The notes: generated from the letters alone by a model not told the origin. A stretch of DNA of 64,000 nt from Mycobacterium sp. GA-1199 (GCF_001500045.1 NZ_LQIX01000006.1:1-64000); one strand, 5' to 3'. Numbered from the stretch's first letter, positions 1 to 9,052 are shown. Numbers and translations: made by a program.

Positions 1-1166
1 GCGATGTCCTGGTCCACCCGGCCGGCCTCGGCGGCGTGCCGGTAGACGGCCGGATCGATGCCGCCGACCCCCCAGTATGTGTACGGCGCGCCGAGTGCCG
101 TGGGGATAGCGCTGAAGTCCTCGCTGGCCGCGCCCGGCGGCAGGTCCAGACACTGATCACCGAACTCCGCGGTGAACGAGTCGCGAACCCGGCCGGTAGT
201 AGGAATATCGTTGTCGGTCAACGGGAATCGGTCGAACAGTTCGAACTCGGGTTCTCTGGGGGACCGCGAGGCGGCGCATTCGGCATTGACGATCCGGCGC
301 ACCGCGTCGATGACGGCGCTGCGCGTGCGGCCGTTGTAGGTGCGGATGTTGAGCTGCAGCACGGCGCGGTCCGGGATCACGTTGCTCTTGCTGCCGGCGG
401 TGATGCTGCCGATGGTCAGCACCGCGGATTCGACGGGGCTGATCTCCCGGGAGATCACGGTCTGCAACCGCACCACGATCATCGCGGCGAGCACCACAGG
501 ATCGACCGATGATTGCGGCATCGAACCGTGACTGCCGCGGCCGAATACGGTGATCCGCATGCTGTCGGCAGACGCCAGGAACGGGCCCGCGTGAATGCCG
601 ACCGTGCCGGCGGGTATGGGCAGCACATGCTGGCCCAGGCATACGTCGACGCGGGGAAGTAGCTGCGCCAGGCCGTCGTCGATCATGGTCTGCGCCCCGT
701 CACCGGTTTCCTCGGCGGGCTGGAACAGCGCCACGGCCGTGCCGTGCCAGTGTTCGCGCCCGTCGGCCAGCAGGCGCGCGGCCCCGAGCAGCGCAGTGAC
801 GTGCATATCGTGGCCGCAGGCGTGCATCACCGGGACCTCATGTCCGTCCCTGTCGATGTCATGAACTGTGGAGGCGTAGTCCAGCCCAGTTTCCTCGTGC
901 ACTGGTAAGGCGTCCATGTCGGCGCGCAGCAACACCGTTGGGCCGGCGCCGTTTTCCAGGATCCCGACCACGCCGGTGCCCCCGATGCCCTCGTGCACGC
1001 GGTAACCGGATTCGGCGAGTACCTCGGTGACCCGCTGGGCGGTCCGGTGCTCGCGGTGGGACAGTTCGGGATGACGGTGCAGGTCGCGGTAGTAGTCCTC
1101 CTGCCACGAACGGATACCGCTCAATCCGCCGAGGACGGCCTTGGCTGCACTCAACGAGGCGGTCAT
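1..1166 (-). CDS. M20-family amidohydrolase (partial, C-terminus beyond left edge)
   Basis: The minus-strand frame is open from an ATG at 1166 to the window edge, so at least 388 residues are present and the C-terminus is missing. It shows the M20 amidohydrolase (hippurate hydrolase / N-acyl-amino-acid amidohydrolase) signatures: RHPELS at residues 31-36, the metal-site segment DMDALP at 83-88, HACGHDMH at about 115-122 and a QPAEE glutamate motif further on. The family hydrolyses N-acyl amino acids with a two-metal centre in the cytoplasm; the substrate cannot be told. It is divergent from the DUF218 gene with only 26 nt between starts, so the two promoters must overlap. Confidence 0.9.
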   Translation of the reverse strand, partial: MTASLSAAKAVLGGLSGIRSWQEDYYRDLHRHPELSHREHRTAQRVTEVLAESGYRVHEGIGGTGVVGILENGAGPTVLLRADMDALPVHEETGLDYASTVHDIDRDGHEVPVMHACGHDMHVTALLGAARLLADGREHWHGTAVALFQPAEETGDGAQTMIDDGLAQLLPRVDVCLGQHVLPIPAGTVGIHAGPFLASADSMRITVFGRGSHGSMPQSSVDPVVLAAMIVVRLQTVISREISPVESAVLTIGSITAGSKSNVIPDRAVLQLNIRTYNGRTRSAVIDAVRRIVNAECAASRSPREPEFELFDRFPLTDNDIPTTGRVRDSFTAEFGDQCLDLPPGAASEDFSAIPTALGAPYTYWGVGGIDPAVYRHAAEAGRVDQDI

Positions 1167-1192
1167 CGTCTTCTCCCTGTTGCCGGCCGCTG

Positions 1193-1885
1193 ATGCATCA
1201 GGTTTGCCGCCGCATCACACATGTAAACCGTGTGCGCCCGCTGGTCGAGGCCCAGTATCGTGACCTGGTGCGGTTAGTCGGGCCGGTCCGACGCAGACGG
1301 CTCGTCGGAGGATTGCGACGAATCGCGATAGCCCTGGTGCTGTTGGTAGCAGGTGTCCTGAGCCTTGCCATCGCTACCACCGCATTCAGCGAACGGTCGG
1401 ACTCAGCGGCGGCAGATGCGGCCATCGTCCTCGGCGCGGCCGTCGACGACGACAAACCGTCGCCGGTACTCGAGGAGCGGCTTCGCCACGCGGCCGCCCT
1501 GTACGGATCGGGACAAGTCGATCGGATCGTCCTGACGGGCGGTGTCGGACAGGGAGACACGCTCTCCGAATCCGAGGCGGGCCGCGATTGGCTGATCACC
1601 GCCGGAGTTCCGGCCGACCGTCTGCTCATCGAGAACAGATCGCGCACCACCAAGCAGAATTTCGCTTTCGCCATGCCGCTGTTGGACGAACACGATGTCA
1701 ATCGAATGCTCGTTGTCAGCGATCCGCTGCACATGCGCCGTGCCACCCGTATCGCCACTGATCTCGGGCTCGACGCGCACCCGTCGCCCACGCCCAGCAG
1801 CCGCTTCAGAACCCTTCACACGCAGATTCCGATGCTGCTGCGCGAGGTGTACCACAGCTTGCATTACGCCATGACGCGCCAATGA
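1193..1885 (+). CDS. YdcF/SanA-like DUF218 domain membrane protein
   Basis: A 230-residue protein with one hydrophobic segment at about residues 42-62, followed by a DUF218 (YdcF/ElyC/SanA) domain. Visible hallmarks are AAIVLGAAV near the domain start, DRIVLTGG in the middle and a late VVSDPLHMRRA segment. Family members are linked to envelope integrity and vancomycin sensitivity in enterobacteria; the biochemical activity is unsettled. The topology suggests an N-terminal anchor with an exported domain. The ATG at 1193 has no clear Shine-Dalgarno sequence, so a downstream GTG remains possible. Confidence 0.8.
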   Translation: MHQVCRRITHVNRVRPLVEAQYRDLVRLVGPVRRRRLVGGLRRIAIALVLLVAGVLSLAIATTAFSERSDSAAADAAIVLGAAVDDDKPSPVLEERLRHAAALYGSGQVDRIVLTGGVGQGDTLSESEAGRDWLITAGVPADRLLIENRSRTTKQNFAFAMPLLDEHDVNRMLVVSDPLHMRRATRIATDLGLDAHPSPTPSSRFRTLHTQIPMLLREVYHSLHYAMTRQ

Positions 1886-1921
1886 AAGTCGTCGCCGCGC
1901 CACTGAGGAGTGGTGCGCGGT

Positions 1922-2860
1922 CTACACCGAAGCGGCGAGCGACTTCTCGTCTTCGTCCGCGAAAGTGTCCTCCAACGTCAGCGGCGAGTAGTCCAGATCG
2001 ATCTCACCGACCGGGCGGCCCCTGGCACTGCTGATGGTGCCGAATCGCCGCATTCCCTTGTCGCTCGCATACTGCTGGAACTCGTCCATCGTCAGATCGA
2101 ACGGGATCTCGTCGTACAGCGCGAATGCGTCTTCGGTGTTCTTCAGCGCCAGCGGAATCAGTTCATTCATCCGTTCCTCGAACACCTTCCAGTTCGAGTC
2201 GTCAGTTGCGACGTGCCGCCGGCAGGTGAACGTGCCCCACGCCATGTGGCGGCGTTCGTCGTCGCCGATACGCCGCACCAACGCCTGCATGCCGGGCAGG
2301 ATCCCACGATCAACGCAAATGCGGTGCCACGCATAGTATCCCGTCAGCGCCATCATGCCCTCGATGACGTGGTTGTACGTCACCGATGCGCGCACCTGCG
2401 CGGTGGGGGAGGGGTCGGCGGTCAGCGCATCCAGTGAACTGGGCAGCTCCTCGTAGAACATCTGGCGGTAGGCGGAAAGCTCGTCGAGGTAGTGGTGCAG
2501 GTCCTCGGTGAGTCCCACGGCGTCCAGCCACATCCGAAAGACCTGGGTGTGCTTGGCCTCCTCGAACGCGAACTGGGTCAGATACATCTCGTCACCGAGA
2601 CGTCCCTCGGCGCGCATCGCCGCCATGAACGGCTGGATGTCCTGGGTGACCGCCTCCTCGCCCGCGATGAACTGGGCGCACAGTCGAGCGGCCCAGTCCC
2701 GTTCGAGTTCCGTCAGCGACTCCCAGTCCTCCCGGTCGCGGGAGAAGTCGATGTCGGCGGGATTCCAGAACTTCGCATTGCCCCCGGCGAACAGCTTCAA
2801 GGGAAGGCTGTCCCAGTTGAGGCCACCGGCATCGAGTGACGCTGAGTTCTTCCGTGTCAT
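1922..2860 (-). CDS. R2-like ligand-binding oxidase (R2lox)
   Basis: A 312-residue ferritin-like protein related to the R2 subunit of ribonucleotide reductase. Every metal ligand known for the M. tuberculosis R2lox Rv0233 is present at the same number: E68, E101, H104, E167, E202 and H205. The residues that form the unusual Val-Tyr ether crosslink are also there (V71, Y162). R2lox proteins assemble a Mn/Fe cofactor and bind a long-chain fatty acid-like ligand; their physiological substrate is unknown. The start overlaps the stop of the upstream TetR gene by 4 nt (2857-2860), so the two are translationally coupled. Confidence 0.95.
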   Translation of the reverse strand: MTRKNSASLDAGGLNWDSLPLKLFAGGNAKFWNPADIDFSRDREDWESLTELERDWAARLCAQFIAGEEAVTQDIQPFMAAMRAEGRLGDEMYLTQFAFEEAKHTQVFRMWLDAVGLTEDLHHYLDELSAYRQMFYEELPSSLDALTADPSPTAQVRASVTYNHVIEGMMALTGYYAWHRICVDRGILPGMQALVRRIGDDERRHMAWGTFTCRRHVATDDSNWKVFEERMNELIPLALKNTEDAFALYDEIPFDLTMDEFQQYASDKGMRRFGTISSARGRPVGEIDLDYSPLTLEDTFADEDEKSLAASV

Positions 2861-3537
2861 TGTTGGACCTCCTTGGTCGTCGTTCGGGATGGGCTGGGGC
2901 TGGAGAACGCTTCGGCCAGAACGGATACGAGCCTGCGCACCGCGAGTGCCGGCTGATCAGGCGTGGGGTCATCGAGGCCGAGAACCGGATCCATGCCGCG
3001 CACATAGGGCGCCAGCGCCATGTGGGGGAAGATCATCAGCAGCAACGACAACAGCGCGTCGGTGTCACAATCGGCACGCAGGTCGCCCCGCACGTGCGCA
3101 TCGCGCACCAGCGGCCGCAGAACCTCCAGATAGTGGCGGTGGATCACCGTGTGCACGGAAACCCGTGCATCAGTGTCGATTTCAAAGGTCGACGCGGCGT
3201 GCAGGGCGCGGTCCTGCGGGTGGTCGGCGAAGTAGGCCACCCAGGTGTCGAGCAGATCGGTGAGGAACTCGAAGAAGGGCCGACTCGGGTCGAGCTCACG
3301 GATGCGGTCTTCTATGTATGAACGCACCCGCTGGCTGCCGAGGTCTGCGATGTAGGCGTAGAGATCGCGCTTGTCGGCGAAATACTGGAACAGGCTGCCC
3401 TTCGCGACACCCGCCCGACGCGCGATGACATTCAGGCTCCCCTGCGAGTAGCCGCGCGCCCCGAACTCCGCTTCTGCCGCCTCGATCACAGCGGCGCGAC
3501 GGCTCGGATCGACCCGAGCCCATGTCACAGTCGGCAT
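2857..3537 (-). CDS. TetR-family regulator of the R2lox gene
   Basis: A 226-residue regulator with an N-terminal TetR helix-turn-helix (segment [20 protein letters not shown]) and a variable helical C-terminal ligand domain. The ATG at 3537 is chosen over one at 3567 because GGAGGG lies 5 nt upstream, and because 3553-3567 is a perfect palindrome better read as operator than as coding sequence. It forms a two-gene operon with R2lox, an order also known at Rv0232-Rv0233. It probably represses its own operon in response to a lipid-like ligand (inference). Confidence 0.9.
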   Translation of the reverse strand: MPTVTWARVDPSRRAAVIEAAEAEFGARGYSQGSLNVIARRAGVAKGSLFQYFADKRDLYAYIADLGSQRVRSYIEDRIRELDPSRPFFEFLTDLLDTWVAYFADHPQDRALHAASTFEIDTDARVSVHTVIHRHYLEVLRPLVRDAHVRGDLRADCDTDALLSLLLMIFPHMALAPYVRGMDPVLGLDDPTPDQPALAVRRLVSVLAEAFSSPSPSRTTTKEVQQ

Positions 3538-3552
3538 CGGCACCCTCCAGTG

Positions 3553-3567
3553 ATGACCACTGGTCAT
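3553..3567. promoter_or_regulatory. Palindromic operator candidate of the TetR-R2lox operon
   Basis: ATGACCACTGGTCAT is a perfect 7-1-7 inverted repeat located 15 nt upstream of the TetR start codon. Size, symmetry and place fit a TetR-type autoregulatory operator. Confidence 0.6.
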
Positions 3568-3570
3568 ATT

Positions 3571-3590
3571 ACTGTGATCGACATCACGGT
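3571..3590. promoter_or_regulatory. Second inverted repeat upstream of TetR
   Basis: ACTGTGAT and ATCACGGT are 8-nt arms (7 of 8 complementary) around a 4-nt centre, immediately upstream of the perfect palindrome at 3553-3567. It may be a second operator or a CRP-like site; unproven. Confidence 0.3.
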
Positions 3591-3633
3591 CAAGGTGAGT
3601 GGATCTTGGGTCGCCCCTTGTGCGGGCGTACGG

Positions 3634-4998
3634 TCACGAACGGGAAGCGCGGTGGTGCGGGGGTGCGGGTTCCGGAAGATCCCAGGTGGAATACGTGTAT
3701 CGCTGGTCGGGACGATCCGCCGCGCCGAGCATGAACGCCCGGTGATAGCGACCGGCGCGTGCGATCGAGGCCAGCCAGGTCGCGACTGTGCTGATGCGGT
3801 TGCGCACGCCGGTGAGGAACGCGATGTGGATCAGCCCCCACGCCACCCAGCCGAGATAACCCGACACGCGGATTCGCCCCACTTGAAGCAGCGCGTTGCC
3901 ATGGCTGATGTAGGCCGCCGATCCGAGGTCGCGGTAACGGTACGGGCGGCGCGGGCGCCCGGCGAGATCACGGCGAATGCAGGCTGCCGCGTGCAGGCCG
4001 CCCTGCATGGCGTTCTCCGCGACGCCGGGCAGCTTGTCACGCCCAGCGAGATCACCGATGACGAAGATCTCGGGGTGCCCCGCGACGCTCAGATCCGGCT
4101 CGACCTGTATCCGACCGGCGCGATCGGTTGGCGCTCCGAGGATTTCGGCAACATGGCGGGCGAACGGCACGGCCTCGACGCCTGCCGTCCACAGCACGGT
4201 CCGCGCTGCAAACTGCCGGTCGGGCCCGCCGTTCTTCGGGGTGACAGTGACGCCGTCGCGCCCGACATCGGTCACGTGCACACCGAAATGCATCTCGACG
4301 CCGAGTTCCGCCAAAGTCTGGGTGGCCTTCGCCGAAAGGTCCGGCGCGAACTTTTTCAAGACGCGCTGGCCACCGTCGAACAGCAGCACCCGCGCCTCTT
4401 GCGGCTGGATGCTGTGGAATTCGTTGGTCAGGGTGCGGGTGGCCATCTCCCGGATCTGGCCGGCCAGTTCCACTCCGGTGGGCCCGCCTCCGGCCACGGC
4501 GAAGGTCAGCCAGTCCTTGCGCTCGGGACCGGGTGGCAGAGTTTCGGCGATCTCGAATGCGGTGAAGATGCGCTGCCTGATCTCCAGCGCGTCGTCGAGG
4601 GTTTTCATACCCGGCGCCCAGTGCGCGAACTGCTCATTGCCCAGGTACGACTGCCGCATGCCTGCCGCCAGGATGAGGATGTCGTACTCGACGACGAACG
4701 TCGTTTCGTCGGGCCGGAGCGCGGTGACGGTGCGCGCCGACGGGTCGAGCAAGATCGCCTCACCCAGCAGGGTCTTGATGTTGTCGTATCGCGCGAACTC
4801 CTCGCGCAACGGACGGCTGATGTGGCCGATGCCCAGCTTCCCGGTTGCGCACTGGTAGAGCAGCGGTTGGAACAGGTGGTCGGCGGAGCGGTCGAGCAGG
4901 GTGACCTCGACATCTGCTTTTGCCAAACGACGCGCACAGAACAAGCCGCCGAAGCCACCGCCGATGATCAGGACTTTGGGTCGTTGCGAGCTCATCAT
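3634..4998 (-). CDS. NAD(P)/FAD-dependent oxidoreductase, type II NADH dehydrogenase-like
   Basis: A 454-residue flavoprotein of the NDH-2 type. The N-terminal FAD Rossmann motif is GGGFGG at residues 13-18, and the second, NAD-binding Rossmann motif is AGGGPTGVELAG in the middle. The FAD-contacting segment IFVIGDLAG lies in the C-terminal third, and a hydrophobic or amphipathic C-terminal stretch (GYLGWVAWGLIHIAFL) matches NDH-2 membrane attachment. The expected role is quinone reduction by NADH at the inner membrane face without proton pumping. The start is one of two adjacent ATGs at 4998/4995; an ATG at 5028 lacks a ribosome site. It is divergent from the FNT-cyanase operon. Confidence 0.85.
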   Translation of the reverse strand: MMSSQRPKVLIIGGGFGGLFCARRLAKADVEVTLLDRSADHLFQPLLYQCATGKLGIGHISRPLREEFARYDNIKTLLGEAILLDPSARTVTALRPDETTFVVEYDILILAAGMRQSYLGNEQFAHWAPGMKTLDDALEIRQRIFTAFEIAETLPPGPERKDWLTFAVAGGGPTGVELAGQIREMATRTLTNEFHSIQPQEARVLLFDGGQRVLKKFAPDLSAKATQTLAELGVEMHFGVHVTDVGRDGVTVTPKNGGPDRQFAARTVLWTAGVEAVPFARHVAEILGAPTDRAGRIQVEPDLSVAGHPEIFVIGDLAGRDKLPGVAENAMQGGLHAAACIRRDLAGRPRRPYRYRDLGSAAYISHGNALLQVGRIRVSGYLGWVAWGLIHIAFLTGVRNRISTVATWLASIARAGRYHRAFMLGAADRPDQRYTYSTWDLPEPAPPHHRASRS

Positions 4999-5183
4999 CG
5001 CAACCGTATTACCCAGCTCTGCGCCCATGAAGCGTGGCGGGCGGTGACATCAGGCCGAATCTCACACAAGCGGCCCTGCAGTTGTGCGCATTCGGCAACA
5101 CGGACGCATACGCGAAGTCGCGGCTTCGCAACCGCCGTGCGAAAGCGTGGACGCACGACCGTCCACCAGAAGGGTTTGTACCG

Positions 5184-6044
5184 ATGTCCTACGTCAGCCC
5201 GTCCGAGTTCGTCGCAAAGATGATCGACGCCGGAGAGTCCAAGGCGCACATGTCCACACGCGACACCCTGATCCGGGCCTACATGGCCGGCGCGATCCTG
5301 GCGATCGCAGCCGCCTTCGCCGTCACGATCACCGTGCAGACGGGTAACGCGCTGCTCGGAGCGGTCCTGTTCCCCGTGGGCTTCTGCCTGCTCTACCTTC
5401 TCGGTTTCGACCTGCTCACCGGCGTCTTCACCCTCGTGCCGCTCGCGCTGCTGGACAAACGCCGCGGGGTCAACGTGCGCACGATGCTGCGCAACTGGGG
5501 CTGGGTGTTTTTCGGCAACTTCGCTGGTGCGCTCACCGTCGCCTTCATGATGGCCATCGTCTTCACGTATGGGTTCAGCGTCGACCCCAATGAAGTCGGA
5601 CAACGACTGGGCGAGATCGGACACAGCCGCACGGTCGGCTACGCCGAACACGGCGGTCCCGGCATGCTCACCCTGTTTATCCGCGGCGTCCTGTGCAACT
5701 GGATGGTGTCCACGGGTGTGGTCGCCGCGATGATGTCCACAAGTGTCTCAGGCAAGGTCATCGCGATGTGGATGCCCATCATGCTGTTCTTCTATATGGG
5801 ATTCGAGCACTCGGTGGTGAACATGTTCCTGTTCCCCTCCGGGCTGATGCTCGGCGGCGACTTCTCGATCGCCGACTATTTCATCTGGAACGAAATCCCG
5901 ACGGTGGTAGGCAATCTCGTGGGCGGCTTGACGTTCGTCGGACTCACGTTGTTCGCGACGCACGCGCGTACCGGGGCGCCGAGGTTCTCGTTGCCCGCCC
6001 TTACGCCGGCGGCCGACGTCGAGGCGAATAAGGTCAGCGCATGA
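5184..6044 (+). CDS. Formate/nitrite transporter (FNT) family channel
   Basis: A 286-residue, six-helix membrane protein of the FNT (FocA/NirC) family. It has the conserved first-half turn FDLLTGVF at 75-82, CNWMV at 171-175 and GFEHSVVNM at 206-214. Within the last motif H209 coincides with the central pore histidine of FocA. Family members pass small monovalent anions such as formate, nitrite or hydrosulfide. The stop overlaps the start of the cyanase gene (ATGA, 6041-6044), which suggests that cyanate, bicarbonate or a related anion is the cargo here; this is inference. The ATG at 5184 has AGAAGGG about 7 nt upstream. Confidence 0.92.
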   Translation: MSYVSPSEFVAKMIDAGESKAHMSTRDTLIRAYMAGAILAIAAAFAVTITVQTGNALLGAVLFPVGFCLLYLLGFDLLTGVFTLVPLALLDKRRGVNVRTMLRNWGWVFFGNFAGALTVAFMMAIVFTYGFSVDPNEVGQRLGEIGHSRTVGYAEHGGPGMLTLFIRGVLCNWMVSTGVVAAMMSTSVSGKVIAMWMPIMLFFYMGFEHSVVNMFLFPSGLMLGGDFSIADYFIWNEIPTVVGNLVGGLTFVGLTLFATHARTGAPRFSLPALTPAADVEANKVSA

Positions 6045-6490
6045 CCCCGATCATGTCCAAGTCCGATGCCGCTGCGCTGGTGATCACCGCCAAGACCCGA
6101 AAGGGGCTGAGCTGGACCGAGATCGCCGACGCTTTGGATGCGCCTCGCGTCTGGTGTGTCGCCGCGCTGCTGGGCCAACACCCGATGTCGGAAGCACAGG
6201 CCGAACGGGCCTGTGCCTTACTCGATCTCGAAGCCGCGGTGGGCGAGAGCTTGCAGCTCCAACCCGCCCGCGGCATCGATCCGGCCCTGCTGTCCGATCC
6301 GACCATCTATCGGTTCCAGGAAGCGCTCGCCGTTTACGGACCGGCGATCAAGGAGCTCATTCACGAGGAGTTCGGCGACGGCATCATGAGCGCGATCAAC
6401 TTCAAAGTCGACCTCCGGCGCCGAGAGAATCCCGACGGAGACCGCGTCGTCGTCACGTTCGACGGGAAGTTCCTCGACTATCGCTGGTGA
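6041..6490 (+). CDS. cynS: Cyanate hydratase (cyanase)
   Basis: A 149-residue cyanase that converts cyanate plus bicarbonate to ammonia and CO2 (via carbamate) in the cytoplasm. The N-terminal half is a helix-turn-helix-like helical domain and the C-terminal half is the active-site domain. Catalytic Arg, Glu and Ser are visible at R91, E94 and S117, a constant offset of five from the E. coli enzyme (R96, E99, S122). The 4-nt overlap with the FNT channel gene indicates coupled expression. No cynR-like LysR gene is adjacent. Likely roles are cyanate detoxification and nitrogen supply. Confidence 0.95.
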   Translation: MTPIMSKSDAAALVITAKTRKGLSWTEIADALDAPRVWCVAALLGQHPMSEAQAERACALLDLEAAVGESLQLQPARGIDPALLSDPTIYRFQEALAVYGPAIKELIHEEFGDGIMSAINFKVDLRRRENPDGDRVVVTFDGKFLDYRW

Positions 6491-6495
6491 CGCCG

Positions 6496-8625
6496 CTACG
6501 CCACCTCGAGAAGCAACCCGGAATCAGGACTGGAAATCCGGTGGGAACCGGGTTCGGACGCAGTCGTGTTCGGCTGCTTGAGCTGCGCGATCATCGTCTC
6601 GTAGCCGTCGCTCTGCCACGCCCTCATGAAGACATCCAGCTCAACCTTCAACTTTTTCCCCTGCTCGGGGAAGCCGCTGTCGTTGAGGTAGACGACTCTT
6701 TCATCGAAGTCGATTCCGGTGACGACCACCTGATGGTCTGCGGAGGAGATGTCGGGCAGCGGCTCGCCTTCGACCGAGTTCCAGATGGTCCCGCCCTGAA
6801 CGCCGACCGACACGGCTTTCTTGGGGTCCTCCAGCGCGAACGCCAACGCCCTCAGTGCGAGGTTGCCCTCGGTTTTCTCGTATTTCGTCAGGGTGGCTGT
6901 TATCCCGTACTCGGTATCCAGCAGAGCAATTGCGTCTCTGTCGGCGACCCGATCTCGGGTGTGTAGGCCCTCGTACATCTTCTCACCCGGGTTGGCAACG
7001 CTATCGGCGTCCATGGCCTTCGCGGCGATGTCCGCTTCCTCCGGTGTGGTTCCGGTGAGTTGACCGACGATCATCGCCGCCGACTGCAACACGCAGTTCT
7101 CGGCCGTCTGCACCCGCCAGTACTGCGCGCTGTCGTCCGGGTCGCCGTAGAGGCCGGTGAACACGGCCGGGGCCCTGAACCAGTCCGTCAGTCCGTGGAT
7201 GAACTCTGTGACGGCGAACGAGAGGTAATTGACGAATTCGGTCACCACGACCGCTGCGGTGTTGGCGAGTTCGGAGACCACAAACGCTGCACTGGCGACG
7301 AGCGCCCCCAGCGGATTCTCCGCGTGCTGCGCTAGTTGCTCGTTGAAGGCTTCTGTGCGGGCAGCCTGCGCTTGATTGAATGCGTCGAGTCGTTGGGTTT
7401 GCGCCTTCTGGTACGCCGTGGCCCGTTCGGCTGAGGTCGGCTCCACGGTCAGCTGGTCAGGCACCGACCACGACGGGTGTTCGGGGTCAGTCCCGGAGTC
7501 GGAGTCCGCCGTCGTGGTGACGGGAACCCACTCCTCCGAGGGGGTTTCGGCGGTCAGAGTGTTTGCGACCTGCTGCGTGTCGACGGCCAACTGGTCATCG
7601 TTCATCCGCTCCAGATCGCGGCGCATCAAGTCCAGCGAGCCCACCAGTACGAGGCCCGGCAGCGGCTCCACCGGACCGTCGACTGTGGACAGCGGCGAGC
7701 CGAGGCCGACCGCCGAGAGCAGTCCCGAAACGACACCGACCGATGCTGTAGACGTGACAGGATCGGGCGCTTGGGCGACGACGGCGCCGTGGTTCTCACC
7801 ACCGGAACTTCCCGACGACACCATCGGCGCCTCGATCACCAGTGTGCCTGTGCCGGCTTCGGCGACGGTCTGGACACCGGTGATTTCGCCTGACGCTGTG
7901 AGATCGGCTGCGGCCGAGCCGGTTACGTGCGCGAGGGATCGAGCGCTGTCCGGTCGGCCCGCACCCGCCACTCCCACGGTGGTCGCGGTGGGCTTCTGCG
8001 GGGTCACCGAGGACTCGGTGGACACTCGGTCCGATCGATTCTTCCTCTGCTCCCGCTCGATCGGCGCCTCGGAAACGATCGGGTCGGCCGGTGGGGCCGA
8101 AGTGTCGACCACCACAGGCGCACTGGTCGGTGGGCTACCCACGTCGCCAACTGGTGTCGAGGCGGTCTCAGCCGTGGTGGCCCCGGTCGACGACTCGGCC
8201 GCCGACTGCGTGGCCGACGAATCCGAGGACTGGCGCTCGGTCGTTGATTTTTTCGTGGACCGTGTCTCGGAGGCGTCGGGGCTGGACTTGGTGGTCGACC
8301 GTCCCGCGCCGAAGGATGTTCTCGGCTTTGTGCCCGAGACGGTCGACGTCGACGAACCGCTCGACGACTCCGAACCCGGGTCTGTGGACGAGGAGGAATT
8401 CGTCGCCCCGGACGATGTGCTCGCCGCCCCGGACGACGTGCCCGTCGACCCAGATGACGAGGTCGCCGACCCTGATGAACTGGAAGACCCCGACGATGAA
8501 CTCGACGACGACTGCCCTCCGTCGTCGGCAAACGCCGACCCCATACCGCAGGTGCCGACCAAACCCGCTACGCCGAGCGAGAAGGCAACGGCCCCGACCC
8601 GTAACGCCACCCTTGCCGAATTCAT
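6496..8625 (-). CDS. Secreted Ser/Thr-rich protein with C-terminal C39-like cysteine peptidase domain
   Basis: A 709-residue exported protein. It has a signal peptide of about 34 residues ending AFA before DDGG, then a low-complexity Ser/Gly/Thr-rich stretch of roughly 100 residues and a long Pro/Thr/Val-rich linker. The C-terminal 200 residues resemble papain-fold C39-like peptidases: candidate nucleophile C511 in ENCVLQSA, H631 in ADHQVVVTG and N648/D649 in YLNDSG. The ATG at 8625 follows GGAGGTG. It ends 6 nt from the convergent cyanase gene, and a small secreted protein gene lies directly upstream, probably in one transcript. The substrate is unknown; cell-surface or wall attachment by the long linker is inference. 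Confidence 0.8.
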   Translation of the reverse strand: MNSARVALRVGAVAFSLGVAGLVGTCGMGSAFADDGGQSSSSSSSGSSSSSGSATSSSGSTGTSSGAASTSSGATNSSSSTDPGSESSSGSSTSTVSGTKPRTSFGAGRSTTKSSPDASETRSTKKSTTERQSSDSSATQSAAESSTGATTAETASTPVGDVGSPPTSAPVVVDTSAPPADPIVSEAPIEREQRKNRSDRVSTESSVTPQKPTATTVGVAGAGRPDSARSLAHVTGSAAADLTASGEITGVQTVAEAGTGTLVIEAPMVSSGSSGGENHGAVVAQAPDPVTSTASVGVVSGLLSAVGLGSPLSTVDGPVEPLPGLVLVGSLDLMRRDLERMNDDQLAVDTQQVANTLTAETPSEEWVPVTTTADSDSGTDPEHPSWSVPDQLTVEPTSAERATAYQKAQTQRLDAFNQAQAARTEAFNEQLAQHAENPLGALVASAAFVVSELANTAAVVVTEFVNYLSFAVTEFIHGLTDWFRAPAVFTGLYGDPDDSAQYWRVQTAENCVLQSAAMIVGQLTGTTPEEADIAAKAMDADSVANPGEKMYEGLHTRDRVADRDAIALLDTEYGITATLTKYEKTEGNLALRALAFALEDPKKAVSVGVQGGTIWNSVEGEPLPDISSADHQVVVTGIDFDERVVYLNDSGFPEQGKKLKVELDVFMRAWQSDGYETMIAQLKQPNTTASEPGSHRISSPDSGLLLEVA

Positions 8626-8668
8626 CAGCGGTCCGACACCTCCGTCGGACCGCCGATCTGAGAGGGCA

Positions 8669-8896
8669 TCAGCTGCTGAGCCAGACGTACCAGAGGCCGT
8701 CGCCGCCCTGACGGCAATCCCAGTGCCCGTAGTTGGCGTCGCCCTCGGCGATCTCGACGTTCGGGCCGTCCACATTGCAGGCTTCGAGCGTCGAGTAGGC
8801 GCCCTCCACCTGTACTTCGTCGGCGTGCGCCACGCCGACACCCAGGGCCAGCAGCCCTCCCAGCGCCAGCGCTCCCGCTGCGACCATTCTCTTCAT
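8669..8896 (-). CDS. Small secreted protein
   Basis: A 75-residue precursor with a clear signal peptide (MKRMVAAGALALGG start, cleavage after AHA near residue 25), giving a mature protein of about 50 residues. The mature part has two cysteines, one in LEACNVDG and one in HWDCRQGG, likely forming one disulfide, and an aromatic C-terminus. The ATG at 8896 has a strong GGAGGT 6 nt upstream. It lies 43 nt upstream of the secreted C39-like protease gene on the same strand, so a functional link is plausible. I do not recognise a named family. Confidence 0.75.
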   Translation of the reverse strand: MKRMVAAGALALGGLLALGVGVAHADEVQVEGAYSTLEACNVDGPNVEIAEGDANYGHWDCRQGGDGLWYVWLSS

Positions 8897-9017
8897 GCTT
8901 GTACCTCCATAGCTGCTTCGGATCACCCCGCCCTGTTTGCCGACGTAAACGCCGCGCGTGGGGATTGAGAATTATTAACGCAACCGTTATGGGGTTGGCA
9001 GCATAAAGTTAGTTAGT

Positions 9018-9033
9018 TCATCTGTTCAGATGA
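9018..9033. promoter_or_regulatory. Perfect inverted repeat between LuxR gene and secreted-protein operon
   Basis: TCATCTGTTCAGATGA is a 7-2-7 perfect inverted repeat, 20 nt past the stop of the LuxR gene and 122 nt upstream of the small secreted protein start. It could be an operator for the secreted-protein operon or part of a terminator. Confidence 0.35.
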
Positions 9034-9052
9034 CGTTTGCGAGGGTAAGGAC

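Noticed and set aside
5112..5129. GCGAAG/CTTCGC inverted repeat in the divergent region before the FNT gene
   Set aside because: Only 6-bp arms in GC-rich DNA; no support as an operator.
3550..5223. 557-codon plus-strand open frame
   Set aside because: Antisense to the NDH-2-like gene; no family motif, and its composition is that expected opposite a GC-rich gene.
7376..8968. 530-codon plus-strand open frame rich in Asp/Val/Glu
   Set aside because: Antisense of the Ser/Thr-rich secreted protease gene; the acidic bias is the complement of its Ser codons.
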